From the NCBI GenBank assembly GCA_003260075.1, contig QLIY01000071.1, positions 134,483 through 198,482 of the forward strand: a stretch of 64,000 nucleotides of DNA, given 5' to 3'. Below, piece after piece: positions 22,556-35,639 of the stretch. The stretch's first letter is position 1. Every line of letters starts with the position of its first letter. Under the pieces are notes generated by a model. It had not been told where the DNA came from. It worked only from the letters and a program-made list of their open reading frames with translations, and did no database searches. Source of the stretch: Phallusia mammillata. Taxonomy: Eukaryota > Chordata > Ascidiacea > Phlebobranchia > Ascidiidae. A program made the translations under genes and the position numbers.

Positions 22556-25500
22556 TTTGCCCACATGAACTTATGAGAAAAAAACACTGACATGACTCGT
22601 GTGATGCAAGTTCACGGCTTGTCTCATATGATAACGATCACAAAATTCATCTCACGCCCCATCACTTCGCATCAGGAGAGCAACATCACTTCACAACGAT
22701 CGATGCGCAAGATTAACTTGAAAAGGTGAAACCGCCTCAACACCAACACACGTCTATATTCGGTCGCTGATTATTACAATCTGCTAATACCAATACATGC
22801 GTAGTGCGAAGATATAAACACGTGCTTTTTCTGTATATGTGTATTTATGTTCTATTTAAATAAGAAATAGAATAATAGAAATATGCTTCTTTAAAAAACC
22901 TTACCGACTGATCTTAAGCTTAGTTCTTGTAGTAAACTTTGCTATACGTTAATTTCTACAGAATAAAACTTACGCATTACCCAACCGATTTCTACATATT
23001 ATTCAACTGTTTAAAACCAAAATACACTACTTCCAACGAATAAAGCGAGACTTTCTTTGTATACACGCGCCTGGTCACATCTTGCGAAGGATCATTGGCG
23101 CTTTAACTTTCTTTGTAATTAATGTTTAATTAACTGAACTAAACAAACATTTACTAAAGTTTTGTGATATTACCTTAACACAACAACACCAGTGATATTC
23201 CACTGAACGCAACCTCGATCATATCTCGTCAAAATCAGAGATAAAAGATTGCGACGTGTGCGATGAAGCGTATCGGGACGAAATCCGGTGAAACGGGGTC
23301 CGGAAAATATCCCCCGAACCCCAAACACGTGTTGGTGAACCCTAAACATGCTCCTTACCCACCGGGGTGGATGTGTGTGTCATAACATCAACGTCACTGA
23401 TTCGAACAAATGTCTTATTCTGCTCAAATCGCCACATTGAACACACATATGACCGTAATATACCTTTTTCTGACTTTTGGTAAACATCAATGCTTTCAAA
23501 CATTGAAACTACATAAAGACCTTATTCACAAAATTAAACCTGGGTAATCTGTCTCCATTTATACATGATCAGATGTTCTACCAAAATATCTCGTTAATTT
23601 TAGCTGACCAAGATATTTTTTAGGCCTTCATTGATTTACAACCGAAACAAACAACAAAAACTTTGTTATTATCGATTTTTTGCTTCACTATTTCCAACTG
23701 CAACGACGCTAACTATGAACTTCAGCTTTCAAGAATCAGAGCCTTATTTAAACTACCAAAACTTCTTTGCCTTAAGTCCTCTAAAAAGGATTCGCAAATC
23801 CACAAAACCCGCTGCGTAAGCGTCGGAACAGAAGCAACAGAACGTCGATGTCGCGTCGCAGCGCCGAACTGAGGTGCCACATCGCTGTAATCCGGCAGCA
23901 ACCTTACGAGGCTGGCGACTCGATGTGTTTTCGAACGCGCTGTCGCAAAAAAGGCGACGTGCCGCTGCGGGGACGGAAAAAGTGCCGCGACACACGCTTT
24001 CGACTTCTCGAATATCAGATCGCGGCGCGGTAACAAGATAACAATGTGATTGATTTTACTTCGCACTTTATGACTTATGACTTCCGATCTTGCGATACGT
24101 GAAATCTATCTGACACCTTATCCACTGAAAACATGACCTGAACCAGTTTCAATGTTATCCACACCAACTGTTATCTGACTCCTTAAACTGTAAAACTCAA
24201 GACAAGACAATTTAAATTCTGTGGTATTAACTGCGTTAACCTCCTTGCGCATGTCAGTGCTGCAAGTATAAACTACATACTTGTGCCAAAACACATTGGT
24301 ACTAGCTGTCGAAGAATTGACAAGACACAGTCGCGCTGGTTGCACGAACCCTTTATGAGAAGATATAAGCGTGTATGATGTCACAAAAAGAGAAACTCGC
24401 GGTTAAATACGACGTTATAACGAATCACGCTGCGCAGGAGCGAATCTGTGAGCTCTGGAGAGAACACGATGCGTGGAGGGAAACAAATAAACGAACTGTT
24501 GTTTTGTTGCAACGATCGCGCGTCGCGAAGAAATTAGTAAACAAGACGGTTGTAATTGATCGGGGCGCGACAAAACAAAGCGAGTCTTCGAATAATGGAG
24601 AAAGGTAGCACGGCGCGCGGCGATGCGAGAGTCCGCTAAACAAAACTGCAGCCTCTCCACTTAAAGTTTACATTTCGTGTTGCTGAATTGATCTCGTAGA
24701 AATCCCGCTAAGCGAGTCGGTCAATTCACAATTGTTGTTGTTTTGTTTCGGCCGCCCGATAAAGTGGAGACGGGTGAATTAACAAAACATGCTTTGATCT
24801 TGCGCAACTAAACCACGCGTTGAAGTTTGGATTTACAATAGATTGAAATACAACTTATTTGGTGTAAAACATCGTGGCATGAAAACCTGGTCAAACAAAA
24901 ACGATTTGTTTAGGCGCAAAATTCAGCAAAGCGCAAAATTCTAAGGCAAAAAGGATACTTCTTTGAAATAAGGTTGTTTTATGAAATAGCCTACACTTGC
25001 ATTTTTTATGTAATATTTCGGACAAAATGTCAAGATATTGTTGTTTTCACATTAATTTAATCAAAATTTTACTCTATGTTCCAAATAAACGTTTGCATCG
25101 AGTCAATCGTGTATTCCACATTCTCGAATCCACAAATCGATTGTGAGACGCAAAATCCGCGCAACAAACAATCTGTTGATAATCGGCCCATTATCTTACG
25201 ATTGTCACAAACCGCGATCGGCTCAGATCCAGGATAATCCCTGCACAATAGTAATGGAATGAAATCTAAACCACTCAACAATCCACCACCACTCACGTGA
25301 CCACTGGTCGCGCGCCAAACCATTGATGTCGTCACAATCGGTCGATGACGTCACGTTCAAAGTGCGATTGATCAAAGGAATCTTAAATCAAGTCCTTCAA
25401 CCACCGACTTTAAGCAGAATTTGATCAGCAACGATATTAATGTAACAGCGATTGCTTGGACTAGATTTGTTTCTTTCCGCTATTAGTTTGCAGAAGGAAT

Positions 25501-25975
25501 TCGAATCTTGAAAGAGCTTCAGCGCTATTGTTCTCAGGGGGATTACCTAAACCGAGAGTCTTAAAAACTTTCAATTCGAAAAACAAACAAATCGTTTCTA
25601 ATTAATTCCCACATTTGGTTCAACAAGATAATTTCAACACGTACAAACTCTCATTACTGTAACAAGCGAGTTATTTGTTTAACTTGAAACAGTAACGTGC
25701 TGGAATTCGCTGGTAATAATGAAATTCGTAAAATCGAGGAAACGCATCAGACACAAAATTGTTTTCACAAATTTTCGATGTCGATAATGTTTCGTTTCGA
25801 CGTAATTTGCTGGTAATTGTGAACACGCGACCAGATTACAGGTATATTATTACCTACAAGTTACGTTTCAGTGGAATGTTAAGCGATGCTTGGATGAGGG
25901 ACAGAATTGTAAAATATTCTGCTTAACTTGTTCTGATAACAACTGCGTTTTAAAGCTTGCGCTTTTTTATCTCCA

Positions 25976-25980
<5 letters not shown>

Positions 25981-26036
<56 letters not shown>
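25981..26036. other. 56-nt C run, probable sequence gap
   Basis: Pure C with unrelated sequence on each side and no duplication. Interpreted as a placeholder of estimated gap length. Confidence 0.65.
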
Positions 26037-26040
<4 letters not shown>

Positions 26041-27600
26041 TTTTCAACTGGTTTGAAAAAACGCATCTCATCAAAAAACAAAGGATTTTTTAGCGCTCTT
26101 AAGAAAGCCTAAAAATCCCCAAAACAAAGTCACAGTAAAGTATACATCAAATTGAAATAGGATAAAAACAAAACACAACTTAGATTTGGAGACTTGCGTT
26201 CGAAGCACTCGAACCAACCAATACTAAAACATGAATATTATGACGTAAAACTGCCAACCAAGAGTTTATCGACATTTCTGGAATCTCGCAACAACTTGCA
26301 AGCTATCAACCTGACACAAATTCATACAGAGTTGGATTTACAACAATTGCTGTCGGTTCCTGGCGCAGCTCTGCTTGGATGAATGGATGAGACAACAGCG
26401 ACAGTTTGGAAGTTGAGTCAATTGTTATGGGATTTGGAATGAAAAAAAAGCCGGCGAGAAAATCCCAAGGCATTAAACTTCAAACTGGTTTAATATATGC
26501 AGTGGACAGCTGTGTGAGTTATGTGCATTAGATCTTGCATATTGCGATGATTCAATTAACTGATGAACGTTCGGGCAATTAACTGCGCTGAAGTTATGAA
26601 CTTGGACTTCTAACCAGACTTGAGACCGAGGAATGTTCTGGAATGCCAACGGAGACATTCCGAAGATGTGAGTAATGGTCTTGGGAGACTTGAGGGGAAA
26701 TAAAATCAAATTCATCGCGCAATTTTCCGTTCTGCCAAACGTTCAACTATTATTTCGACTTAAAAACATTTCTCAACATATTTATTCGTAATTTTAACCG
26801 TACTGTTTTTTACAACAAAAGGCAACAGTCCAAATTTAAAGCTACGCGGTTTTAAAGCAATATGAAGTCAAAATCAATCCTGGATAAAAACTTTGAGGAA
26901 ACCATCAAACTTAACTTTTCACTCCATGGGAGATAATGAAGCCAGAAACTTTTGGTTACGACGTCACTATATGGGACATGTTTTGCGCCTTGCTAAACAT
27001 TTCAATTCCGGTACACTATTCACAGTTTTGAATAATCTGAGCCAAAAATCAGAGCCAGTACAAATCAGAGCTATTCTGATGACCTGATAATGACAATAGA
27101 ACTTGTCATGTTTTATACACAAATACAGGCTCTGCTCTTTTTTGCTCAGATTTCAATTTCACTTTCTGTTTATTATTTGCCAGGGCTAAAAATGGACGCA
27201 GTTTATCATTTACACCTTGGAGATTGTCATCACGTGACGGGTGGTTGTCGTATGATGGATGAGATGAAGGCTATCGTACGGTGAAGCGCTCGATCATGAG
27301 CGGTGGGTAAATCCACGGTCGATGTACGGTGTACGTTACACGGAGGGCAGGGATCGCATTAAAACCAGATAACATCGTATTTAGTGATTAAAGATCGATA
27401 CATTAGCATAGGAGCTGAATGATTACGTTATAACAGGCACATTCATGTATGCCCGTGGGAATTGGATGAGTTTATCTTATATGCAAGATTTTTAATCGAA
27501 AAAAATAATGCGCCAATAAGAAACTCATATATTTCGGGTTCGGATATAAAACTTAAAATAACGTATTACAGAACTTAATTATGGAATTAAACTAGAATTT

Positions 27601-27706
27601 AATGACGAAAACAACGGCCCAAATAGACGTAAAAAGCGTCTTTGTACGTTTCGCCAAATGCTCATGCCATCATCAGTGATATGAGTGGCCACATCAGTTA
27701 CATCCA
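27601..27706 (+). repeat. Dispersed repeat family C, copy 2
   Basis: Shares AACGGCCCAAATAGACGTAA, ACGTTTCGCCAAATGCTCAT and CCATCATCAGTGATATGAG with the copies at 8273, 32547 and 49326, but lacks about 15 bp in the middle. Confidence 0.7.
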
Positions 27707-27870
27707 TTCATATGCTCAAAATGATTACAGAACTTTAGAATACATCTTTACGTGTCTTGACTTGTCAACATTGTAAATCCTGATTAAAACCACTACAACT
27801 CAATCTACAGAAATTAAGACTGATCGATAATAATCACAAGTTGACAACGAGAAATTAATGTCACGTAATT

Positions 27871-28221
27871 CTTAAATTGTTTCTCATCTACGTCACGAGG
27901 TTACTTTAGGTCATTCCAGAACAAAAATCCCCAGACGAGCCATTTGATCCAATCAGAAACAGCGTGTAGGGGTTAAAGGTCATTCCCTCGTGTTCGGGTT
28001 CAAATCACAAAATCACTAATTTAATCTGACTTTTCCGATGCAGCCCCCCCCCCTTAAATTGTTTCTCATCTACGTCACGAGGTTACTTTAGGTCATTCCA
28101 GTACAAAATCCCCAGACGAGCGATTTGATCCAATCAGAAACAGCGTGTAGGGGTGAAAGGTCATTCCCTCGTGTTCGGTTCAAATCACAAAATCACTAAT
28201 TTAATCTGACTTTTCCGATGC
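27871..28221. repeat. Duplicated flank around a 10-C run (unmerged overlap?)
   Basis: About 172 bp beginning CTTAAATTGTTTCTCATCTA is present on both sides of C10 at 28044-28053. Only a few single-base changes separate the copies, consistent with alleles. Confidence 0.82.
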
Positions 28222-31200
28222 AAATTAATTACTTGAGATGAGATGTTGGCAACATTTGCACGGACAATTCGAATCTTGTTAACTCGTGTCGACATTATAA
28301 TGAAAATGTCAATTTGGATGAACGCAAGGGAAATTTCCATAAGAACCCATTAAGGGGATTTTCGGGCAAACTTTTACAAAACCACAATAAAGAAAATTTT
28401 CGACAAGAGACATATTCATAATCATTGTCCTTGCATACAAAACTTCTTTTAAATTATTCATACTTTTAATCAACGTTGCAATTAGACCTTCCGCAATATT
28501 ACAACAAAAACTATCAAAATATTTAACAAATTAAAGCATTTTCAGAGGGTTATTCATTTAATTAAATGTTAAAACAGAAAACCTCGGTTGTTTACGTAAT
28601 TGTTTGTCAACTTCAGGAATTTGTCGCAAAAAGAAATTCCAAGTTTTCTCAATCGATTCAACTTGCTTGATACAAAAAAAAAAACACGCAATTGAACGTT
28701 TCCAACCCGTTTCAGGTTCTCGCGGACAAAGCAATGAGACACAAGACACCAATTAACTGGTTCAACAGACGGGATTTACTGAGCTGTGCTGTTTAGAAAA
28801 AAAGTATCAGTTACACTACGTAACGCACGGAAGCGGTTCCGTTTATACAAAGTGTTTAGCTGGTATATTGTAAGATGGAAGGCTAAATTTGTGTGGAGCC
28901 CTTATCTCGATATCCCAACATGTGCTTTTGTTGCGTAATACATTACATTTGTTCGACCGTGTTTTACAACCATCGGATAAAATTTGCTTGTGCTGGTTTA
29001 TCAAATACATAGAATGTCCCTCAAAACAAATGATTTAACCCCAAATTGGCAAACTGTAAACGTTTTTTTTTCGTGAAATTATGTCAACCACATATTGTTT
29101 GTTTGTTTATTTAACGAATCCGCTATGCCAGGGCAAAAAAATACTCCGATACAAAAACTGCAAAAAAACACTGTTATAATCTAAGTTATCCGTTTCATTC
29201 CTTTGCAAAAGTTCCCATATTATCAACAACGGAAGTATGATGTATCACTGGAACATGTTTAGTGACATATTGGGCGTGAAAAGGATTAAATCAACTCAAC
29301 TTGATGACGTACAAGTGAAAAGAAATGTTGTTTTAGCAAAACGATTCGTCACACATGCTAAATAAACTGGAGTACAAATTAAATACAACATTGGACGCCG
29401 GGATAGCTGCTCTCGAGGTAGTTATAACAACACAGGACATGTTTTACAAATCAGAAACCCGGGTTTTGTTGATGAAAGCTGCGTTCCTATGGGAAACTGG
29501 GTTAAGGAGGGGATGGTAACGTACTGAATTTCTCCTTCGAGGATTCTTTATCGATTATTCTTGCGGAAATCGGAAAGCTAAAAACCTAATGGCCGCGATT
29601 TATAAAACTGTTGACTCCAGTAAAAGCTTACAGCGGAAATAAAACTCTCAAAGTAATTGACCTAGTTTTGATTTTTAACAAAACGTTCAGCAATGAAATT
29701 TAAACCGGCTTGCGCACCTTATGTTAAACACACAAAAACTTCACTCGTAGTATTTTACATACTTTAACATAGTATACTATTAATATGCCCGCCAAAAGTC
29801 TTCACAATTTCAAATAACTTTCATTTTACTCCACAACATCAAATCCGCCAATATGACCCATAGAAACCTCTTCATACTATTCGAAAAAACTCAACACTTT
29901 GTTAAATTGCTGTCAAACTAATTTCTTACATTCTCTAAAAAAATCTAAATATCTCAAATCCACCATATCGTAATTACACGTCACAAATCTCTCTGTTACG
30001 TCACAACCTACAGCACCAAAAAGGTAAATCGTCAAAATTGCAAACTTATCTGGTAAAAATCACGTTGTTTCTTCTATCTTTAGTCACATTAAGTCTTCCT
30101 CAAGCAGAGATCCACGATTTAGTCTTAACCTCAATAATCCTCACTCACAAATCGGACAATTTGTCGCCTCACTAATTCCATTCAACAATCGCGACTGTTC
30201 AACTGTCTGTGAGGGCGCTACGCATTGTGATGTCACAGTAGAGAAGAATTTTACAACCGCTTTTCCAGGTCGGAGTTTACAATCGGTTTGGCCCAAGGGA
30301 CACCAACATACTTCTCACAACTAGACTGTTATTACACAACTCAGCCGGCATGAATAAGTCTAGTAAAAATGATTTGTTATTCACAAATACAACACAATTT
30401 GTGCCTTTATGTTACTGATGATGGGCTGATGGCATTTGATGCTTATTGCGTCTATTTGAGCCGATATGTATTCGATAATGAACTTGTAAAAATATATGTA
30501 TGTAGCGTTTTAAAACACATTTTGAATTGTATAAAACTTACGCACAAAAACAGTCGGTTTTCATACAATACGTTTGCAGCACTCCAAGTTACTTACTTAT
30601 AATTTTCAACAAAGCTAAAAAGTCTGGTGTTACTGCAGCAAACTTTCTAGTATAATCTTTCTATAGTTTGGCACCAAAAAAAACAGAAGTGTCGCATAGT
30701 TTGCACCAAAACACTGCACCATGTAATGAGCTACCACAGAATATATATCTCGCATAACTGAATCTGTTTACGCACCATCAGCTATTCACGCACAAGCACC
30801 AAGACTTTCTAATCTCATTTATCAGCAGGGATATCTTCACAGTTGGACGCATGCCAACTCAATTACCACTCTCTTGTATCTGATTATCTGCACAAAGGCG
30901 TTTGTTTCGTCACTAATGTATCGTTGTTCAGTGTGAGACAAACTTTTGAATTTGGGAATTGGTTGATATGTGGGATTATAAACACTTGTTAATCGCATGG
31001 AATATACAACATAGACGAGATATTGTCCCGTTTATCGGTGAATTATAAATGTCTGAAAATTATTTAATTAATCCATAGCAGTGTACATTGCTTTTCCCGT
31101 ATTTTTCCGTTTCGATATGTCGTTTTTCTCAGCTATCTGTGTTAAGTTTATTTGGCTTTAAAACTTACGCTAATGATTTTGTATTATTACAAGACAAAAC

Positions 31201-31288
31201 TAAAATTCGAATATTCGGGTTTTCTTGCGTAGGTTTAAATTTGATGTCAGTATCTAAAAACTTTTCGTTCACAAAGTGAAAATATTGA
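28222..31288. other. Intergenic, no gene recognised
   Basis: AT-rich, no gap-like runs, no coding exon recognised. The 30.1-30.3 kb stretch is locally GC-richer and could be regulatory, but I see no specific motif arrangement to support that. Confidence 0.5.
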
Positions 31289-31755
31289 AAAGAACTAAAT
31301 AACTATAAAAATGTACGAATAACTACCGAAAACGTTTTTCGCACTGTAAAAATATTTTGTCCTGTATTGGCTGATGGTTTTACATTTTAACTCCGGTATT
31401 CTTACTTTTGCAAAATTGCAAATTCCAGTTTAATCTCTTTACTTATCTTGAACTTTGACACAGTTTTGTTGGAGACTAAGGTGAAAACGTGAAAGAAAAA
31501 TCAGACAAATAACTTTCCCCCCCCCCAAGAACTAAATAACTATAAAAATGTACGAATAACTACCGAAAACGTTTATTCGCATTGTAAAAATATGTTGTCC
31601 TGTATTGGCTAATGGTTTTACATTTTAACTCCGGTATTCTTACTTTAACAAAATTGCAAATTCCAGTTTAATCTCTTTACTTATCTTGAACTTTGACACA
31701 GTTTTGTTGGAGACTAAGGTGAAAACGTGAAAGAAAAATCAGACAAATAACTTTA
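31289..31755. repeat. Duplicated flank around a 10-C run (unmerged overlap?)
   Basis: About 228 bp beginning AAGAACTAAATAACTATAAA occurs at 31289-31516 and 31527-31755 with few differences (for example CGTTTTTCGCACTG versus CGTTTATTCGCATTG), around C10 at 31517-31526. Confidence 0.82.
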
Positions 31756-31893
31756 ATATTTTTCAAACACTTGTTACCTTTACTTACTGCGTCAGTAAAA
31801 AAATTGTCGAAAATTTGTACATATAGTGGGAAAAAATACTTTTCAAAAAATTAATAATTTTCTGTTCAAAAGTTGAAGATTAAAGTTCAATTC

Positions 31894-31953
31894 TAATGAC
31901 ACGCTTTAAAGTTCAACTACAAATTAATGACACGCTTTAAAGTTCAACTACAC
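31894..31953. repeat. Genuine short tandem duplication
   Basis: A unit of about 31 bp (TAATGACACGCTTTAAAGTT continuing CAACTACA) is present twice with no intervening C run. It is a useful contrast with the gap-associated duplications. Confidence 0.75.
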
Positions 31954-32546
31954 AAATATCCAGCGGACAACAGAATCGATGAACATGATACAAGTTGCTG
32001 AATCGATTGGCGAGTAAAACCTGGATAAGATTTGAATAATCTGCCCATCAACTTATAAAGTTCAGCAACAAAAAAACGAAGGTTGATAAAATCAATGCGT
32101 CACCTAAGTTCCGATAAAACACGAGTCTCCACTTAAAATCGACGGCTACAAAGTTTGAACCGACTTTAATCTGATCCTTAAACACGAAATGACAAATTTT
32201 ATCAAACAAAAGGTGGATTGATTACTATTAAAACTTATCGGACAAAACTTCTCCATGCAACAAATGACCTTGAACTGACATTGTGTCGATTGTGTCACGT
32301 GATATTTAGGGGGGCACTACGACCCCCCATTTCAGCTACTTGACTTATAAACTGATGACGCCACTTCCACGCAAGGTCATCCGGTCGTAGCAGGCATAGC
32401 TGGCACTTACGCTTTTCTGCCACTTGAAGTGTTTTCAATTATAATTGAAGATAATTATCTTCTGTATATGTTGTGTGTGTGAAATGCATTGGTAGTAACG
32501 CATGTGGTACGCTTGTTTTACCCAAATATTCACCACATAAGTTTAA

Positions 32547-32652
32547 AGGTGAAAATAACGGCCCAAATAGACGTAAAAAGCGACATGCTTTATTGTTCAA
32601 ACGTTTCGGCAAATCCTCATGCCATCATCAGTGATATGAAGGCCACATCATT
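32547..32652 (+). repeat. Dispersed repeat family C, copy 3
   Basis: Near-complete copy: AGGTGAAAATAACGGCCC, GACGTAAAAAGCGACATG, AACGTTTCGGCAAATCCTCA, CCATCATCAGTGATATGA, GGCCACATCA. Same orientation as the other three. Confidence 0.72.
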
Positions 32653-33075
32653 CACCACATACTAACTTAGTTTTCTCAATCCACTGTCTTCAATAATCTC
32701 AGTTATAATATAAAGGCCAATATGACGATGTAACGAATTTTAACGTTTTAACATTTACAGTTTGTCGAATGTTTAAAACGGCCATTTTTTTACTCATTTA
32801 ACTAATACATGATCTCAAATTTGTACAATTCGTTTACACTTTTGTTGATAAACTTGATATTTAAAACGTTTTCTGGTTATGGTTATTTCACACTTATTCA
32901 TACCCAGATATCAGATGATGGCTCCATGTCCCCATAGATTTGGTCATTCCCTTGCAAAACACTGACCACGCAGCCCATTCCTTTGTTTGTTAGTCGGAGG
33001 CTAATGGTATTTTATGCGATATTAAGCTGATGAAATGGATTGGATCCGATTTCGATCAATTCTAACACAATTAAC

Positions 33076-33259
33076 CTTCACATCAGGTGGACGAAGTCGA
33101 AACAAAATCCCACCTCCATCCTTTGTCCCTTTGTCGTCTATTTGACGCAAATTTACGTCTCCCCCCCCCCTTCACATCAGGTGGACGAAGTCGAAACAAA
33201 ATCCCACCTCCATCCTTTAAATTGTCCCTTTGTCGTCTATTTGACGCAAATTTACGTCG
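33076..33259. repeat. Duplicated flank around a 10-C run (unmerged overlap?)
   Basis: TTCACATCAGGTGGACGAAG through AATTTACGTC is given twice around C10 at 33161-33170; the right copy has a 5-bp insertion (TAAAT), an allelic-style indel. Confidence 0.8.
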
Positions 33260-33673
33260 GATCTGTGATGACTTCTGCTTTATCACTATCACACCAAATG
33301 TTGAAATTCAGGAAACGCTTATTTGCCTGTAATACTAGCTATTATCCAAATTGTTACCCTCCTCTTATCTCTATCCTTCCGATCTTAAAAAATATTTAAC
33401 GATATTTTTCCCATCTAGTTTTCTCCGCCAAAAGCTTAAGGAAATAATAGCATTTAAATTGACTTTGCCTGAATGCACTTAATTAAAATTTTCTTTGGCC
33501 GAAATATTGCTAAAGAACTAGACAAACCAACAACAAAATTGTAGTTCCTTATATTCATACGCGACTACATAAAAGTTTTGCTATAATTTCTCATGATCGT
33601 ATCTCACTACAAGTGTCGCAGGCAGCTCTTAAACCACTTACAATTTTACACGTAGAAACAACGCAACCACGAA

Positions 33674-34055
33674 ACAAGCCGTGAGAAGTTTCGCTTTGAT
33701 GGTACGACTGCGTAACGACACTTGTTTCGTGATTCGCTTTTTATTCCGACTTTTAATTCGCACCCCCCCCCCACAAGCCGTGAGAAGTTTCGCTTTGATG
33801 GTACGACTGCGTAACGACACCTGTTTCGTGATTCGCTTTTTATTCCGGCTTTTCATTCGCATTTGATGTTAAATATTTTAGATGCCTCGGTCTACATTCA
33901 AATATTTCAACAGCACAAATGCTTTGTTGTTTTACTCCGCCCCCCCCCCGATGTTAAATATTAGTTTTATTGCGTTTGATGTTAAATATTTTAGATGCCT
34001 CGGTCTACATTCAAATATTTCATCAGCACAAATGCTTTGTTGTTTTACTCCAGCA
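33674..34055. repeat. Two successive duplicated flanks around 10-C runs
   Basis: ACAAGCCGTGAGAAGTTTCG is repeated across C10 at 33763-33772. Immediately beyond, GATGTTAAATATTTTAGATG is repeated across C10 at 33940-33949. Together they look like three short contigs placed in a row with unmerged overlaps. Confidence 0.8.
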
Positions 34056-34167
34056 ACTGAAATGAGTCCATAATGCACGATTTCTAAACTTGAACAACGA
34101 AAAAAACGAGATTATAATTTTGGTGTTTTAAAAACTGTTGCACTATAGCTCTAAATCTAATGGCTAC

Positions 34168-34169
<2 letters not shown>

Positions 34170-34221
<52 letters not shown>
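34170..34221. other. 52-nt C run, probable sequence gap
   Basis: Pure C followed by a T run, with no duplicated flanks. Interpreted as a placeholder. Confidence 0.62.
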
Positions 34222-34345
34222 TTTTTTTTTCAATCTTGCTAAAACTTACAAACATATAACATTTTCCCTGAGATAAAACTCAAACTCCAGTGTAGTAGTT
34301 ATCAGAGCAACACATGAAACCAACCAGCACTTAATACTTTGTTCG

Positions 34346-35039
34346 CCACTCAACATTTTGCGACATTTCAATGCAACTCATACGAACGTTCAAAAACGAC
34401 AACCTGCTCAACATAAAGTCGAGTGCACTCCGCGTAAACTCGAGTGTTCCGCGGCATAACCAGACCACAAGCACTCTTTGTTCCTGCTGTAATAATCTCA
34501 CTGAAGAGGATTTGATCAATGATATCCTCCAGAATATGTTACGCTTACAGGAACAAAGCTTAAACTTCCACTGTTTTAATGTGAAGTTCTCCAAGAAATG
34601 TTTCAAGTTTTCACAGAAGTCTAATTTTTTATGTAAAATCTGGACCTATTCCAAAATGCTAGTATGTCACGTAAGTTATTATCTTTAAACCCCCCCCCCC
34701 ACTCAACATTTTGCGACATTTCAATGCAACTCATACGAACGTTCAAAACGACAACCTGCTCAACATAAAGTCGAGTGCACTCTGCGTAAACTCGAGTGTT
34801 CCGCGGCATAACCAGACCACGAGCACTCTTTGTTCCTGCTGTAATAATCTCAGTGAAGAGGATTTGATCAATAACATCCTCCAGAATATGTTACGCTTAC
34901 AGGAACAAAGCTTAAACTTCCACTGTTTTAAAAAAGTTCTCCCAGAAATTTCTCAAGTTTTCACAGAAGTCTAATTTTTTCTGTAAAATCTGGACCTACT
35001 CCAAAATGCTAGTATGTAATGTAAGTTATTATCTTTAAA
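34346..35039. repeat. Longest duplicated flank (~340 bp) around a short C run
   Basis: CACTCAACATTTTGCGACAT through AGTTATTATCTTTAAA occurs at 34346-34689 and 34701-35039 around an 11-nt C run (34690-34700). Differences are scattered substitutions and a few small indels, which fits allelic divergence in a highly polymorphic animal. Confidence 0.83.
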
Positions 35040-35290
35040 TCTCTCACGATTTTTCTTTAACCTTTTTTCAGACACAAAGCAACACCCTTAAAACCTGTAC
35101 AACAACAAAACCTGAACTGCCACTGTTACAATGTAATCTAAGTCTTCACAGAAATCTAAATTTGTAATTGAAAATCTGCAGTCATTGTGTTGCTAGTTTG
35201 CAACAGAGGTTAAGCTGAAAATTCTTTGATTCCTTTACAATTTTGTATTATTTCGTAAACACAAGTGCAACCAACACTGAAATAAACATC

Positions 35291-35636
35291 TTCTTGGTAA
35301 TATAACGGCTTGGCTTACTTTTATGCATCAAACAAAACTCACAATATTCCGAAGTCTCTCTAACAATTTTAGTCCACCTGACAATCCACGCCAGTGTGAA
35401 ACACCATAGAAATACAGCAAACAAGCTGTCGATTAATTACAGCGACAACACCAACACACCCCCCCCCCTTCTTGGTAATATAACGGCTTGGCTTACTTTT
35501 ATGCATCAAACAAAACAGTATTTCCGAAGTCTCTCTAACAATTTTAGTCCGCCTGACAATCCACACCTTTGCGAAACACCATAGAAATACAGCAAACAAG
35601 CTGTCGATTAATTACAACGACACCAACACTGCAATA
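35291..35636. repeat. Duplicated flank around a 10-C run (unmerged overlap?)
   Basis: TTCTTGGTAATATAACGGCT through CGACACCAACAC is given twice around C10 at 35459-35468. The right copy has small indels relative to the left. Confidence 0.8.
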
Positions 35637-35639
35637 AAC

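Larger units (their letters stand above)
22556..27870. other. Intergenic, no gene recognised
   Basis: About 5.3 kb without a convincing coding exon. Includes a 56-nt C run at 25981-26036 without duplicated flanks (probable gap), one TGACGTCA octamer at 25346-25353, and a family C repeat at 27601-27706. Local GC-richer patches near 23.8-24.0 and 24.4-24.7 kb produce overlapping short frames on both strands, none convincing. Confidence 0.5.

Noticed and set aside
23722..24066. Overlapping frames on both strands near 24 kb
   Set aside because: Different frames on both strands are open at once because of local GC richness; none shows a domain or splice sites.
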